Shown here: positions 54,236 through 62,236 of the stretch, piece by piece
Layout: every line of letters starts with the position of its first letter
Position numbering within the stretch: the first letter of the stretch is position 1
NCBI RefSeq assembly: GCF_002013375.1
Contig: NZ_MAEW01000003.1
Location: 62,001 to 126,000, forward strand
Origin: Mycobacterium sp. D16Q13
Lineage (GTDB): Bacteria > Actinomycetota > Actinomycetes > Mycobacteriales > Mycobacteriaceae
DNA: 64,000 nt
Direction: 5' to 3'
The notes under the pieces: model-generated
The model's database searches: none
Told to the model about the DNA's origin: nothing
What the model saw: only the letters and a program-made list of their open reading frames with translations
Translations under genes and position numbers: made by a program

Positions 54236-54705
54236 CAGTTGAACCCGCCTTCTTCTCCGTCTTCTGCAGTGCGCCCGGCAAGAGTCGTGATCAGCTCCTG
54301 CACCAGCTCACCCTTGTCATTGGTGATGAGGCTCTTGGTGACGATGATGTCGGCACCGAACGAGCGTCGGATTGAGTCGAGGTACACATCGCAATACAGC
54401 TTGTCGCCGGCCGTGATCGGGCGCAGGAGTTTGAGTTCCTGGTCAACCTGGACGATCTTCTCGTCCTTGATCCCGATATTCGCGTTCTCGAAGAAAGCTG
54501 CCTGAGCGGTGTATCCGAAGATGCAGAGGAAGGTCGGGGTAGCGACCAGCGAGTCGTAGCCGAGGGAAGCAGCACCAGCCTCTTCGTGATGGGCGGGGTG
54601 ATCGCTCTTCACGGCTTCGGCGTGCTCGCGAATCTTCTCCCGCTCAACCACATAGTGGTCGGGGTATCGGTAGTGCGTTCCGACGAGATCTTGCGATAAA
54701 GCCAC
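54235..54705 (-). CDS. hadA: (3R)-hydroxyacyl-ACP dehydratase subunit HadA
   Basis: A 156-residue hotdog-fold subunit that recognises the acyl chain and pairs with HadB in FAS-II. It begins MALSQDLVGTHYRYPDHY, close to Rv0635. First gene of the hadABC operon, downstream of rpmG. A role for its Cys residues in drug resistance is known from other species; no change is evident here. Confidence 0.94.
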   Translation of the reverse strand: MALSQDLVGTHYRYPDHYVVEREKIREHAEAVKSDHPAHHEEAGAASLGYDSLVATPTFLCIFGYTAQAAFFENANIGIKDEKIVQVDQELKLLRPITAGDKLYCDVYLDSIRRSFGADIIVTKSLITNDKGELVQELITTLAGRTAEDGEEGGFN

Positions 54706-54802
54706 GGGGCGGAACCTACCTACTGATGTTGACCGATACCAAGTAAGGCTTGCCTATTCGTGTCGCATTCGGATGACACGGGAAGGCCAAAGAGAAGCGC
54801 GA

Positions 54803-54970
54803 TCAGCGCGACTCTTTGTGGGGCTGGTGCGATCCGCAGTTCGGGCAGAACTTCTTCAGTTCCAGCCGGTCAGGGTCGTTGCGCCGGTTCTTCTTGGTGA
54901 TGTAGTTACGGTGCTTGCACGTCTCACAAGCCAAGGTGACCTTGGGCCGGACGTCTGTGCTGGAGGCCAC
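54803..54970 (-). CDS. rpmG: 50S ribosomal protein L33
   Basis: A 55-residue ribosomal protein of the zinc-binding form: CETCKHRNY and CPNCGSHQ hold the four zinc-ligand cysteines. Mycobacteria also have a zinc-free paralogue, so this copy is expected under zinc-replete conditions. It starts at GTG 54970. It lies between hadA and the tRNA-Met/tRNA-Thr pair. Confidence 0.95.
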   Translation of the reverse strand: MASSTDVRPKVTLACETCKHRNYITKKNRRNDPDRLELKKFCPNCGSHQPHKESR

Positions 54971-55012
54971 TGCAGTTGCCCTCTTTCATTCGTTGTCTCT
55001 ATGTTCGGGTGG

Positions 55013-55086
55013 TAGCGGTGGGGAGGCTCGATCTCCCGACCTCACGATTATGAGTCGTGCGCTCTAACCAGCTGAGCTACACCGCC
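55013..55086 (-). tRNA. tRNA-Met (CAT)
   Basis: 74-nt cloverleaf on the minus strand. Acceptor GGCGGTG pairs with CACCGCT; the anticodon loop carries CAT (GACTCATAATC). It is an elongator-type tRNA by its D and T arms. It is 38 bp from tRNA-Thr. Confidence 0.95.
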
Positions 55087-55124
55087 CCGCAGACAGAGCC
55101 GGCGTTTCCGCCTGCCGTCTACCG

Positions 55125-55197
55125 AGCCCCCTAACGGAATCGAACCGTTGACCTTTTCCTTACCATGGAAACGCTCTACCGACTGAGCTAAGGGGGC
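55125..55197 (-). tRNA. tRNA-Thr (GGT)
   Basis: 73-nt cloverleaf on the minus strand. Acceptor GCCCCCT/AGGGGGC; anticodon loop ATGGTAA in stem TTTCC/GGAAA, giving anticodon GGT. No encoded CCA. A decayed flavoprotein gene begins 128 bp from its 5' side. Confidence 0.95.
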
Positions 55198-55324
55198 ATA
55201 AAGCCCTCACGAGGGTACCCGGTGACGTCGGCGGATCCAAAACCGCTCTACCGGGAGGCAGACCCCTCAGCTTTTGGTCACGCATCACCCGTGTGAGAGA
55301 CACCAATGTGGGTATCCAGGGGCC

Positions 55325-55617
55325 ATGAGTGAACCAGGCCTGATCTTCGCAGGTGGTGGCCCGGCAGGCGTCACGGCAGCGAGCGCGCAATCGATCTCAT
55401 CCGCAACACAGCGATAGATCGCATCGATGTGGGCGAACGTGCCGTGTACGCAGACCACCAGCACTATGACTTCCGGACCCTCATCCTTGCCTGGGGCGCA
55501 GCACCCACCCCATTGGCCGTACCGGTGGGCACTGCGCGCTGCCATTGCGCTCATTGACCGACGCCACAGCGCTCCGGGATGCAGCAGACACTGCCGTCGT
55601 TGTCGGCTCCGGGGCTT
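55325..55617 (+). pseudogene. Relic of an FAD/NAD(P)-dependent reductase
   Basis: The three pieces of one protein lie in different frames. The first is MSEPGLIFAGGGPAGVTAA, a dinucleotide-binding fingerprint. The second (about 55378-55559) reads ...IDLIRNTAIDRIDVGERAV and YDFRTLILAWGAAPTPL, a pyridine-nucleotide reductase block. The third ends in LTDATALRDAADTAVVVGSGA. Frame changes, stops and a missing section show it is dead. It resembles ferredoxin or rubredoxin reductases. Confidence 0.65.
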
Positions 55618-55873
55618 AATGGTTACGAAGCTTGCCAATCAGTTCACTCTTCGCCAGCCGCGAGTATCCCGACATACCAAGCTCCTTGGCGCGCTTGCGG
55701 AGCTCGACCACCGTCCAGTCATCGTAGGAACCAGATTTGCCGCCCTTACGCCCTACCGCGGAGCTCCCACGGGCAGCGATCGCATTGGATATCCGGGCTG
55801 ACTTCTCTCGGGAATCGCCCTGCCTCCGCAGTTCTTTGTACATTTTCTCGTTCTTGATCGACGAGTTCGGCAC
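55616..55873 (-). CDS. Rho-N / DUF7218-type small stress-associated protein
   Basis: An 85-residue basic protein. The N-terminal KNEKMYKELRRQGDSREKSARISNA is a conserved block; GRKGGKSGSYDDWTVVELRKRAKELGMSGYSRLAKSELI carries a SAP/Rho-N-like helical unit, known from proteins that bind nucleic acid. GTG 55873 is chosen because GGAGG is 8 bp upstream. A SigF-type promoter motif lies at 55912-55937. Function is unknown; this family often occurs near CsbD- and Dps-like genes. Confidence 0.8.
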   Translation of the reverse strand: MPNSSIKNEKMYKELRRQGDSREKSARISNAIAARGSSAVGRKGGKSGSYDDWTVVELRKRAKELGMSGYSRLAKSELIGKLRNH

Positions 55874-55911
55874 AACATTCACCTCCGTAGTAGAACCATG
55901 TCCGGTGGGCG

Positions 55912-55937
55912 ATTCCCACTCACCTAACGTCCTAAAC
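55912..55937 (-). promoter_or_regulatory. SigF-like promoter motif before the DUF7218-type gene
   Basis: On the minus strand GTTT (55934-55937), 16 bp, GGGAAT (55912-55917), against the mycobacterial SigF consensus GGTTT-N15-17-GGGTAT; 5 of 6 bases of the -10 block agree. The spacing to the GTG is about 38 bp. Confidence 0.5.
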
Positions 55938-56062
55938 GTCTGCCCCAGCTGTCGGCGCCATTCCGGTTTCCGCAGTCAGACAAAGACTCACGCCTGTTCC
56001 ATCCAGGACGGCAAGCCAGCGGCCCGCCCCCTCGCCGGGAACGGGCCGCTGTCGATAGGTAG

Positions 56063-56296
56063 CTACCGCTGGGCTTTTTCGCGCGCCTCATTGACGTCGG
56101 CGGCCTTGCGCGCGGCTTCGGCCTCCGCTTCCTTCTTCGCGGCTTCACGCTGAGCATCGGCCTTGTCCTGCTGAGCCTGGCCTTCGCGCTTGAGGTCGTC
56201 GCGGCCCGTTACCGCGCCGGCGACTTCCTTGAACTTGCCCTTTGCGCCCTCAACGACGCCCTCGATACCTTCTTCGGGACCACTCTTGTCAGACAT
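56063..56296 (-). CDS. CsbD-family stress protein
   Basis: A 77-residue, highly charged helical protein of the CsbD family: KGKFKEVAGAVTGRDDLKREG is the family core, followed by an Ala/Glu/Lys-rich tail predicted to form a helix. CsbD proteins are general-stress proteins of unknown biochemical role. ATG 56296 follows AAAGGAA. It is 189 bp upstream of the DUF7218-type gene. A SigF-like motif lies at 56364-56388. Confidence 0.85.
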   Translation of the reverse strand: MSDKSGPEEGIEGVVEGAKGKFKEVAGAVTGRDDLKREGQAQQDKADAQREAAKKEAEAEAARKAADVNEAREKAQR

Positions 56297-56363
56297 ACAT
56301 TTCCTTTCCTCTGCCGACCACGTATGCACGCGGCAGACGGTGTTCACCGCCCTTACTTGCGGG

Positions 56364-56388
56364 CTTCCCGTATCCAGTGCCCTTAAAC
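56364..56388 (-). promoter_or_regulatory. Weak SigF-like promoter motif before csbD-like gene
   Basis: On the minus strand GGTTT (-35 side, GTTT at 56385-56388), 15 bp, GGGAAG (56364-56369). The -10 block matches 4 of 6 bases of GGGTAT, so support is modest. Confidence 0.35.
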
Positions 56389-56446
56389 CGCAAGGGAAGT
56401 AACCTCCAACACATGCGGCGGTGACCCGCGATCCGGACCGCGCCCG

Positions 56447-57004
56447 TCACTTGACAGGAGCCCTCTTCTTGGCCTGAGCCGCCGCCTTCTTCTCGGTGCT
56501 CGCATCTCCACCGGCCAGCTGACCACCGGAATTCTCCAGGTGCGCACGAACGAACCACTGAAATTTCTCGAGTTCGCCGGCGTGGCCGATCAGCAAGTCC
56601 TGTGATACGAGATCTAGATCGTCGAGCGTCTTGATCGCCTTACGGGTGTCCTCGACCACGCCGTCGTACACCAAGTTCAGCGCCGCCAAATGAGCCTGCA
56701 CCGTGTCACGGCTCACCGAATAGTCATCCCACGTACGGTCTTTCAGGATGGCGCCGGGGGTTCCTTGCGGCGATCGACCCAATGCGGCGATACGCTCGGC
56801 GACCTCGTCGGCGTAGCCGCGTACCAGCTCAACCTGTGGATCCAGCATCTCATGCACCCCGATGAAGTTGGGGCCCACGACATTCCAGTGCACATGTTTC
56901 AGAGTGAGGTGCAGGTCGTTATAGGTGCTGAGCTGTGTTTGCAGCAGATCGGCGATCTTCCTGCCCTGTGCATCAGAAAGCCCAGGGATGGTGAACGTGG
57001 TCAT
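56447..57004 (-). CDS. dps: DNA-protection/starvation protein Dps
   Basis: A 185-residue ferritin-like protein very close to M. smegmatis Dps1. The ferroxidase residues lie in KHVHWNVVGPNFIGVHEMLD and the Asp/Glu run DPQVELVRGYADEVAER. The C-terminal tail is Lys/Ala-rich (AQAKKRAPVK), as in the DNA-binding tail of Dps1. It binds DNA and stores iron in stationary phase or under oxidative stress. A SigF-like promoter is present upstream (57040-57065). Confidence 0.94.
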   Translation of the reverse strand: MTTFTIPGLSDAQGRKIADLLQTQLSTYNDLHLTLKHVHWNVVGPNFIGVHEMLDPQVELVRGYADEVAERIAALGRSPQGTPGAILKDRTWDDYSVSRDTVQAHLAALNLVYDGVVEDTRKAIKTLDDLDLVSQDLLIGHAGELEKFQWFVRAHLENSGGQLAGGDASTEKKAAAQAKKRAPVK

Positions 57005-57039
57005 AATCAGCTCCTTCGCTATGTGGCGTCAGAACAGGA

Positions 57040-57065
57040 CTACCCACCGGATGCCGGAACCAAAC
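57040..57065 (-). promoter_or_regulatory. SigF-like promoter motif before dps
   Basis: On the minus strand GTTT (57062-57065), 16 bp, GGGTAG (57040-57045), matching the SigF consensus GTTT-N15-17-GGGTAT in 5 of 6 -10 bases. SigF control of dps is known in M. smegmatis. The spacing to the ATG is 36 bp. Confidence 0.6.
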
Positions 57066-57076
57066 AGGTCTAGTTC

Positions 57077-57721
57077 CTAGCTTTCTTGTCGATCGCCGTG
57101 ATCCGCCCCTGGAACCCCGGTGGCTGCGGCGACCGACGGCAAGAGGCCGACGACGAACACGTCGATGGCGACATCGTCGTCACGATAACGCGCGGCCCGG
57201 TGCAATCGGGCCGTCGCACCGATCAGCCGGTTCGCCTCGTCGCCCGTCAACGGATAATCGGCCACCGCATGACGCCAATGCGCGGCCAGGACCGTCGTTC
57301 CTTCCCGCATCCGCGCAAGCTCCCGGTCCAACACGTCGCGCAACAGGACGGCGTCGAGATAGTAGGCCACCTCCGACAGCACCACTAGATCGAAATCTTC
57401 TGCAGGCCAATCTGAATCCAGCGACCGCCGATGAAAACTCACCCGGGCCGAGTGGCCACACCGAGCGATGCGCGCACGAGCGGAATCGAGCGCCGAGTCC
57501 ACAAGATCGATGGCGGTGACCTGTTCGCAGCGCGCCGCCAACTGCTCGGTGAGTATCCCCACGGAGCAGCCGGGCTCGAAGACATGGCGATAGCGCAGCT
57601 TGGGCAGCATCGCCATCGTGATGGCGTACTTTCTCTGTTCATACCAACGCTGCGCGAGTTGCCACGGATCGTCGGATATCGCGTACATCTCGTCGAAGAA
57701 GTCATCCGGTACACGCCCCAT
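57077..57721 (-). CDS. NodS-like SAM-dependent methyltransferase
   Basis: A 214-residue class I methyltransferase. The N-terminal DDPWQLAQRWYEQRKYA is the signature of the NodS-like family. Motif I is FEPGCSVGILTEQLA (about residues 48-62) and the post-I segment is DFDLVVLSEVAYYLDA. NodS methylates a deacetylated amino sugar. It is the last gene of the four-gene operon; its ATG overlaps the PIG-L stop as TGATG. The acceptor is unknown. Confidence 0.85.
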   Translation of the reverse strand: MGRVPDDFFDEMYAISDDPWQLAQRWYEQRKYAITMAMLPKLRYRHVFEPGCSVGILTEQLAARCEQVTAIDLVDSALDSARARIARCGHSARVSFHRRSLDSDWPAEDFDLVVLSEVAYYLDAVLLRDVLDRELARMREGTTVLAAHWRHAVADYPLTGDEANRLIGATARLHRAARYRDDDVAIDVFVVGLLPSVAAATGVPGADHGDRQES

Positions 57722-58488
57722 CAGCGGAACACCACCTCGCCAAGGACCAGGAGCCGATTCACGACGTGCGGCGGCAGTATCGCCTCCTCATCCGGTTTCC
57801 GAGGGCAAAGCTGTGTCCGGAACGCATTGGTGGCCTGCTGTTTCAGGCCGAACGAGGTGTGGTCACGGGGTACCGTGCACAACTGATGCCAGGGCACCTC
57901 GTTGTCGTCCGGCACGGCCCAATGCCACATCCACACCGGGTACTCCAGCAGCACCGCACCGGTGCGGCTTGCCGCTGCGGCGGCGGCGCGGCCGACGGCC
58001 TCGTGGTCCGGGTGGCCGTCGCCACGCCAGGTCGCCGCGCACCAAACCCCGGGCCGTGCGGCAACGAGAATCTCGACGAGACGGCCACTCATTTCCTCTT
58101 CACACTCAGCGAGCGCACCGTCGGCCAGACCGAGCCTTACAGGCGGATCGAGTCCGAGAATGTCGGTAGCGCACAGTAATTCAGCACGACGATCTCGCTC
58201 CAGCCAGCGACGCTCCCTCGACGACAAGCCCGGGTATGCGCCGCCGCCATCGCTCACCGAAACGACGACGACATCGACTCCCCGTGCGCGCAGCAGCGAC
58301 GCGGCAGAACCGAACCCCAACGTCTCGTCGTCGGGATGCGGCGCGACCAGGACCAGGGCCGGGCACTCGTCAAGATCTAGGCGCGGAAATTCCCGCGGCC
58401 ACGCCAGCCACTCCTCAAGAGACGTACCCCCGGCTGATATCGGCCGTTCGGCGAGCCGCCCGCAGTTTCCGGCATTGGCGGCACTCAT
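57721..58488 (-). CDS. PIG-L/LmbE-family deacetylase
   Basis: A 255-residue zinc-dependent deacetylase. The metal sites are APHPDDETLGFG (His51, Asp53, Asp54) and GDGHPDHEAVG (His159, His162). Such enzymes remove acetyl from GlcNAc conjugates in, for example, mycothiol and teicoplanin pathways. It overlaps the acyl-CoA dehydrogenase gene as ATGA and the methyltransferase gene as TGATG. It is clearly not MshB by context. Confidence 0.9.
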   Translation of the reverse strand: MSAANAGNCGRLAERPISAGGTSLEEWLAWPREFPRLDLDECPALVLVAPHPDDETLGFGSAASLLRARGVDVVVVSVSDGGGAYPGLSSRERRWLERDRRAELLCATDILGLDPPVRLGLADGALAECEEEMSGRLVEILVAARPGVWCAATWRGDGHPDHEAVGRAAAAAASRTGAVLLEYPVWMWHWAVPDDNEVPWHQLCTVPRDHTSFGLKQQATNAFRTQLCPRKPDEEAILPPHVVNRLLVLGEVVFR

Positions 58489-59426
58489 TCGGCGGCGACT
58501 CTCCCCAAGGCCGCGAGATCGCGTTCGGCATGGCTCTGCCGCACGTACATGGTGAGATCGGCAACGTGCTGGGCATGCCTGGCGTCGAGTGCCAGTGGCG
58601 CGGGCCCCAACGCCCGGCCAGTGCGCACGATCGCCTCATCCACGGCGTGCTCGACCACAGCTCTGACACGGCGGGCCAGCAACTCCGTGTGGTCACTACG
58701 AGGTTCGGCGTCTACATAGATGGCGGCCGTCATGAGAATGGACTCCGCCGCAGCAAGCGCCGCATCCACCGCACCGAGGTGAGCTTGAGCGTGAGGGTCA
58801 CCGGAAGAGCCTCGATGATTCTCGGCGACGGCCCGGTAGAGGGGTTCGGCCGCACCGCGAGCCCCGCCGAGCCAGCAGGCCGCCACGCCCATGGCGCCAT
58901 GCCAGAAGCCCGGGCGGTCCAGGTACTGCCCGGGCCTCCCGACGGGCACGCCGATCGCACCACTCAATTGCACCGAACGCGTGTCGCTTTCCCGCATGCC
59001 GGCGTTCTGCCAAATCTGCGGCAGCGCGGTCGCCTCCGGCTGGCTCATATCAACGGCATAGAGCCCCCGCGTGTTGTCCTTTCCCCGGGCGGTGATGAGC
59101 GCATGGGTGCACGAACCGGCACCCGAACACCAGGCCCTGGTCCCCTCCAACAAGGTGACACCGTCCCGTTGTACGGCGGTAACCATCGTGTTGGGCGCCT
59201 CCGCCGCCCACACGCCCCACAGCTGTGCCGGCCCGGGAGCCGGCCCACCGAGTTCGCACAGAATGGCCACCGCATCGCAGTGTGCTTCGGCAAGCCGTCC
59301 CGCGGTCACATCGTGCCGAGTCAACGCGGCAAGCTTCCACCACCGCGCCGCGGTATGTCCTGCTCCCGGCATCGGGAGCGCCAGCTCACCGGCGTGCAGC
59401 CACCGGCGCACGAGATCGGCCGTCAT
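58485..59426 (-). CDS. Short acyl-CoA dehydrogenase-like protein
   Basis: A 313-residue protein with acyl-CoA dehydrogenase features in the middle (LWGVWAAEAPNTMVTAVQRDG, LEGTRAWCSGAGSCTHALI, MGVAACWLGGARGAA) and helical C-terminus. It is about 70 residues shorter than usual; the typical C-terminal catalytic Glu region is not evident, so it may act on an unusual substrate or have lost activity. It overlaps both neighbours by 4 bp. FAD use is inferred from family. Confidence 0.78.
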   Translation of the reverse strand: MTADLVRRWLHAGELALPMPGAGHTAARWWKLAALTRHDVTAGRLAEAHCDAVAILCELGGPAPGPAQLWGVWAAEAPNTMVTAVQRDGVTLLEGTRAWCSGAGSCTHALITARGKDNTRGLYAVDMSQPEATALPQIWQNAGMRESDTRSVQLSGAIGVPVGRPGQYLDRPGFWHGAMGVAACWLGGARGAAEPLYRAVAENHRGSSGDPHAQAHLGAVDAALAAAESILMTAAIYVDAEPRSDHTELLARRVRAVVEHAVDEAIVRTGRALGPAPLALDARHAQHVADLTMYVRQSHAERDLAALGRVAAE

Positions 59427-60187
59427 CCCACACCCTCGCGGCGTGCGAAGGACCTCAGATACGCCGCGAATCCGTCGGGGGCTCTGCCGACGCGACGGGC
59501 CGACGTCTCGACCGATAGCCCTTCATCGCGGTGGATCCGGTAGCTCCGCTGTTCGAACCGCTGGGCTAGATCGACATCCTCTCCGCTGCCGATCGCAGCG
59601 AATCCGCCTTCTTTCCAGTACTTGTCAGCACGAAATCCCATGTTCGCGCCATGCACGTGGCCATGACCGTCAGCCTTGCGCTTCGCGCGGTACCTACTGA
59701 GGTAGCGGCGTACAGCACCTGCCGGGGCCTGCTGCCAATTCTCTACGCGAACCACGCCGAGCACCATGTCCGCTCCCGAATCCGTCTGGCGTACCAGCCA
59801 ATCGGCGTCAACCCGGCTGTCTGCGTCCGTGGTGGCGTACCACACACGATGCTGCGCAGAGGCCGCCACCCCGCACACCGTCCGCGAATACGCGAAGCCA
59901 GCCGCTCTGGCCGCCCCGACATTGCGGGCGTCTACCTCAACGAAGTGCACATCGGAGCCGTATTTACCTGCCAGAAGAATGCTTTCGTCATCGCAGTCAT
60001 CCAGCACGACGACGGTCAGGGTCGGCGCCGGGAAACACGCAGCTGCAGTCACCACCGCGTTGAGGCATCTCGGCAGATTGGTGGCTTCATTGTGCGCAGG
60101 CACCACCACGACCGCTCGCTCGTATGCGAAGGCACGGTGTGGCTCGTCACCGAGATCCCGGCAACCCAGCGGAACGCCTACCGACAT
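59423..60187 (-). CDS. GT2-family glycosyltransferase
   Basis: A 254-residue soluble glycosyltransferase. The nucleotide-binding VVVVPAHNEATNLPRCLNAV, the metal-binding WYATTDADSRVDADWL and the acceptor-side GSGEDVDLAQRF are typical of GT2. No transmembrane segment, so it uses a soluble or lipid-borne acceptor from the cytosol. I chose ATG 60187; a longer frame reaches 60313. First gene of the coupled operon with the dehydrogenase, deacetylase and methyltransferase. Donor sugar unknown. Confidence 0.85.
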   Translation of the reverse strand: MSVGVPLGCRDLGDEPHRAFAYERAVVVVPAHNEATNLPRCLNAVVTAAACFPAPTLTVVVLDDCDDESILLAGKYGSDVHFVEVDARNVGAARAAGFAYSRTVCGVAASAQHRVWYATTDADSRVDADWLVRQTDSGADMVLGVVRVENWQQAPAGAVRRYLSRYRAKRKADGHGHVHGANMGFRADKYWKEGGFAAIGSGEDVDLAQRFEQRSYRIHRDEGLSVETSARRVGRAPDGFAAYLRSFARREGVG

Positions 60188-60431
60188 GGCAGGCCTTGAA
60201 ATGAAAAGACGGACATCACTTCTCCTCGCAAGCTGAATCGGCCAGCGCATCCTGGGCCCCACCGTTCCGGACGTTTCATCGCCGGTGTACCCGTTATGGC
60301 GCGATTCATGCATGGCGGCGCCGCCAGCGTGCCGACACGACGAAATCCACGGTCAGTGCATAAACGACCGCAAACCGGATATCCAACTTCGATGTTCTGC
60401 ATCCAACGAAAGGACCGCAACGAGGTCGACT

Positions 60432-60536
60432 GTGCTCAAGGAGCGGACGATCGCGATACTGGCCGCCGACGGAGTCGAGCGTGTCGAGCTCGAAGAACCG
60501 GCTCTACCGGGGGTGACACGGCACCGGAGCGTATAG
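60432..60536 (+). pseudogene. N-terminal relic of a PfpI/DJ-1-type gene
   Basis: GTG 60432 begins VLKERTIAILAADGVERVELEEP, which matches the start of type-1 glutamine-amidotransferase-like PfpI proteins (usually around 170-190 residues). It is cut off after 34 residues by a stop at 60536, and its end overlaps the kinase gene on the other strand. A GAGG ribosome site remains. The rest of 60188-60431 shows no gene. Confidence 0.5.
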
Positions 60537-62021
60537 CGCCTGCCGGCACAATTCCTCGGCCTCGGCGGTCGATCGATCCAGCGGCAGACGCGTATCGATG
60601 ACATGCGCCTCGCCCCACCCATTGTCCAATCCGGCGAATTCGGCACCCAACGCGGCCGCGATATCGCCGGCGGCATCCGACATCCCGTCATAGCGAGTGG
60701 CGACCCGATGTTGTGCGGTGACCAGTGGCGCCATGCACAGAAACTCCACCATCGGCGCGCCCGCCTCATAGGCCAGCTGATGCGCACGCAGCCGGTGCCG
60801 AGGGTTTCGCCATGTGCCGTCCAGGATGACGGTGTGGCCGCCTGCCAAGCACAGCCGCGCTCTCCGGAGTACGGCGTCGTACACGGCACCAACGTTCTCC
60901 GGCGAATACAGCCCAGCATCGAGCACCCCCTTCCCCCCGGATATCACACCCAATCGATGCAGCTGATGACGCACTTCATCCGTTGAAAGTATTTGAGCAC
61001 CAATGTCTTCCGATATCCGGCGGGCCAACGTGCTCTTACCGGTGCCCGGTCCGCCGCCGACCAGCACCAGTCTCACTGTCGCGGCCCCCAGGTGGTTCAG
61101 GGCCATCGCGAGATGCTTGGTGGCCCGGGCCGAGGCCGAGCGCTGCCCCTGAGTGAACCGTATGCAGTCCACCTTGGCCCGAACCAGCGCCCGATAGGCG
61201 ACGTAGAAGTGCCGCAGCGGTTCCGGCGCGGGATCCGCAGACAGCTCCACGTACCGATTCATGAAGTAGTCGCCGAGATCTCGCCGCCCCAGGAACTCCA
61301 GATCCATGGCCAGGAACGCCGCGTCGTCGAGGCCGTCCACGTGCCGCAGGCGATCATCGAATTCCAGGCAGTCCAGCAGCACCGGCCCGTTGGGCAGGCA
61401 GAAGATGTCGCTGGCCAGCAGATCTCCGTGCCCGTCGATGAGCCTCTTATCCGCCACACGCTGGGCGAACAGCACCGCCCGACCCGAAATGAACTGCGTC
61501 GCGAGTGTCCGGATCAGCCGCACGTCGTCCGCCGCGAGCACCGTCCCCGCGTACCGCTCCAGGGACGCCAGGGTGTCCTCCCACCGGTCGACAACGGCAT
61601 CGAGCGCCCCGGCCTCGTCAATCGACGGGCTGCGATCGGCCCGTTTGTGGAACGCCGCCAGTACCTCTGCGATCGCGTCCAGATGCGCCTTGGTCACCCG
61701 GCCACTCTTGGCCATCGCCGACAGCCGCGCAGAATCCGGATAACGCCGCATCACCACGATCGGCTCACCTGGCCCACCGTCGGGATCGGCGAGATGCGAG
61801 ACGCCGATGTAGCTGTCGTGCGAGATGCGGCTGTTGAGTGCGACTTCGCGGGCACAAGCCCTTTCACGAAGTTCCGGAGTGCTGAAGTCGAGGAAGTTGG
61901 TGGTGACGGGCTTCTTGAGCTTGTATGCCCGGCCTCCCACCAAAATGACGATTCCCGTGTGGGTTTCGCGGATCTCCGCACCGACGGAGGTGGGACTGAC
62001 TGGCGATCGTGATGCGCGCAT
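60504..62021 (-). CDS. Bifunctional aminoglycoside phosphotransferase-like / AAA ATPase (Rv2004c-like)
   Basis: A 505-residue fusion. The N-terminal half is kinase-like (DGHGDLLASDIFCL at the catalytic loop, near residue 220). The C-terminal half is a P-loop nucleotide kinase (LVGGGPGTGKSTLARRI). This layout equals M. tuberculosis Rv2004c, a member of the DosR regulon. I chose ATG 62021 (MRASRSPVSPTSVGAEI), because the conserved part starts there. A candidate DosR box lies 55 bp upstream. Substrate unknown. Confidence 0.85.
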   Translation of the reverse strand: MRASRSPVSPTSVGAEIRETHTGIVILVGGRAYKLKKPVTTNFLDFSTPELRERACAREVALNSRISHDSYIGVSHLADPDGGPGEPIVVMRRYPDSARLSAMAKSGRVTKAHLDAIAEVLAAFHKRADRSPSIDEAGALDAVVDRWEDTLASLERYAGTVLAADDVRLIRTLATQFISGRAVLFAQRVADKRLIDGHGDLLASDIFCLPNGPVLLDCLEFDDRLRHVDGLDDAAFLAMDLEFLGRRDLGDYFMNRYVELSADPAPEPLRHFYVAYRALVRAKVDCIRFTQGQRSASARATKHLAMALNHLGAATVRLVLVGGGPGTGKSTLARRISEDIGAQILSTDEVRHQLHRLGVISGGKGVLDAGLYSPENVGAVYDAVLRRARLCLAGGHTVILDGTWRNPRHRLRAHQLAYEAGAPMVEFLCMAPLVTAQHRVATRYDGMSDAAGDIAAALGAEFAGLDNGWGEAHVIDTRLPLDRSTAEAEELCRQALYAPVPCHPR

Positions 62022-62075
62022 GAGTTCATCGTGGCCGCGTGCTCCACCCGGATATCCGGCCATGGGCCCTCGATC

Positions 62076-62095
62076 TGTGGGCCGGAAGTCACCAA
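62076..62095. promoter_or_regulatory. Candidate DosR box in divergent promoter region
   Basis: TGTGGGCCGGAAGTCACCAA matches the DosR consensus TTSGGGACTWWAGTCCCSAA well in the right half (AAGTCACCAA) and in the left GGG-C. It lies 55 bp before the Rv2004c-like gene and 142 bp before the nitroreductase. It was found by eye. Confidence 0.5.
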
Positions 62096-62236
62096 TTCTT
62101 CCCGCGATGGGCTCGCCGAGCCCGTCGCACTTCGGTACGTCAGGTACTTCGGGCCGAGCACCGGTGACCAAGTGCCCTGTCCACGCCGGAGTTCGTCACC
62201 AAGAGTCGATATCACCACCAGCCGAGCGGAGCCGAT

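Noticed and set aside
55285..55638. Minus-strand frame of 117 codons
   Set aside because: It is the antisense of the decayed reductase gene, which has coherent motifs on the plus strand.
62140..62180. A second DosR box closer to the nitroreductase (GGGCACTTGGTCAC)
   Set aside because: Only about 7 of 12 core positions fit the consensus, which is near chance in a GC-rich spacer.
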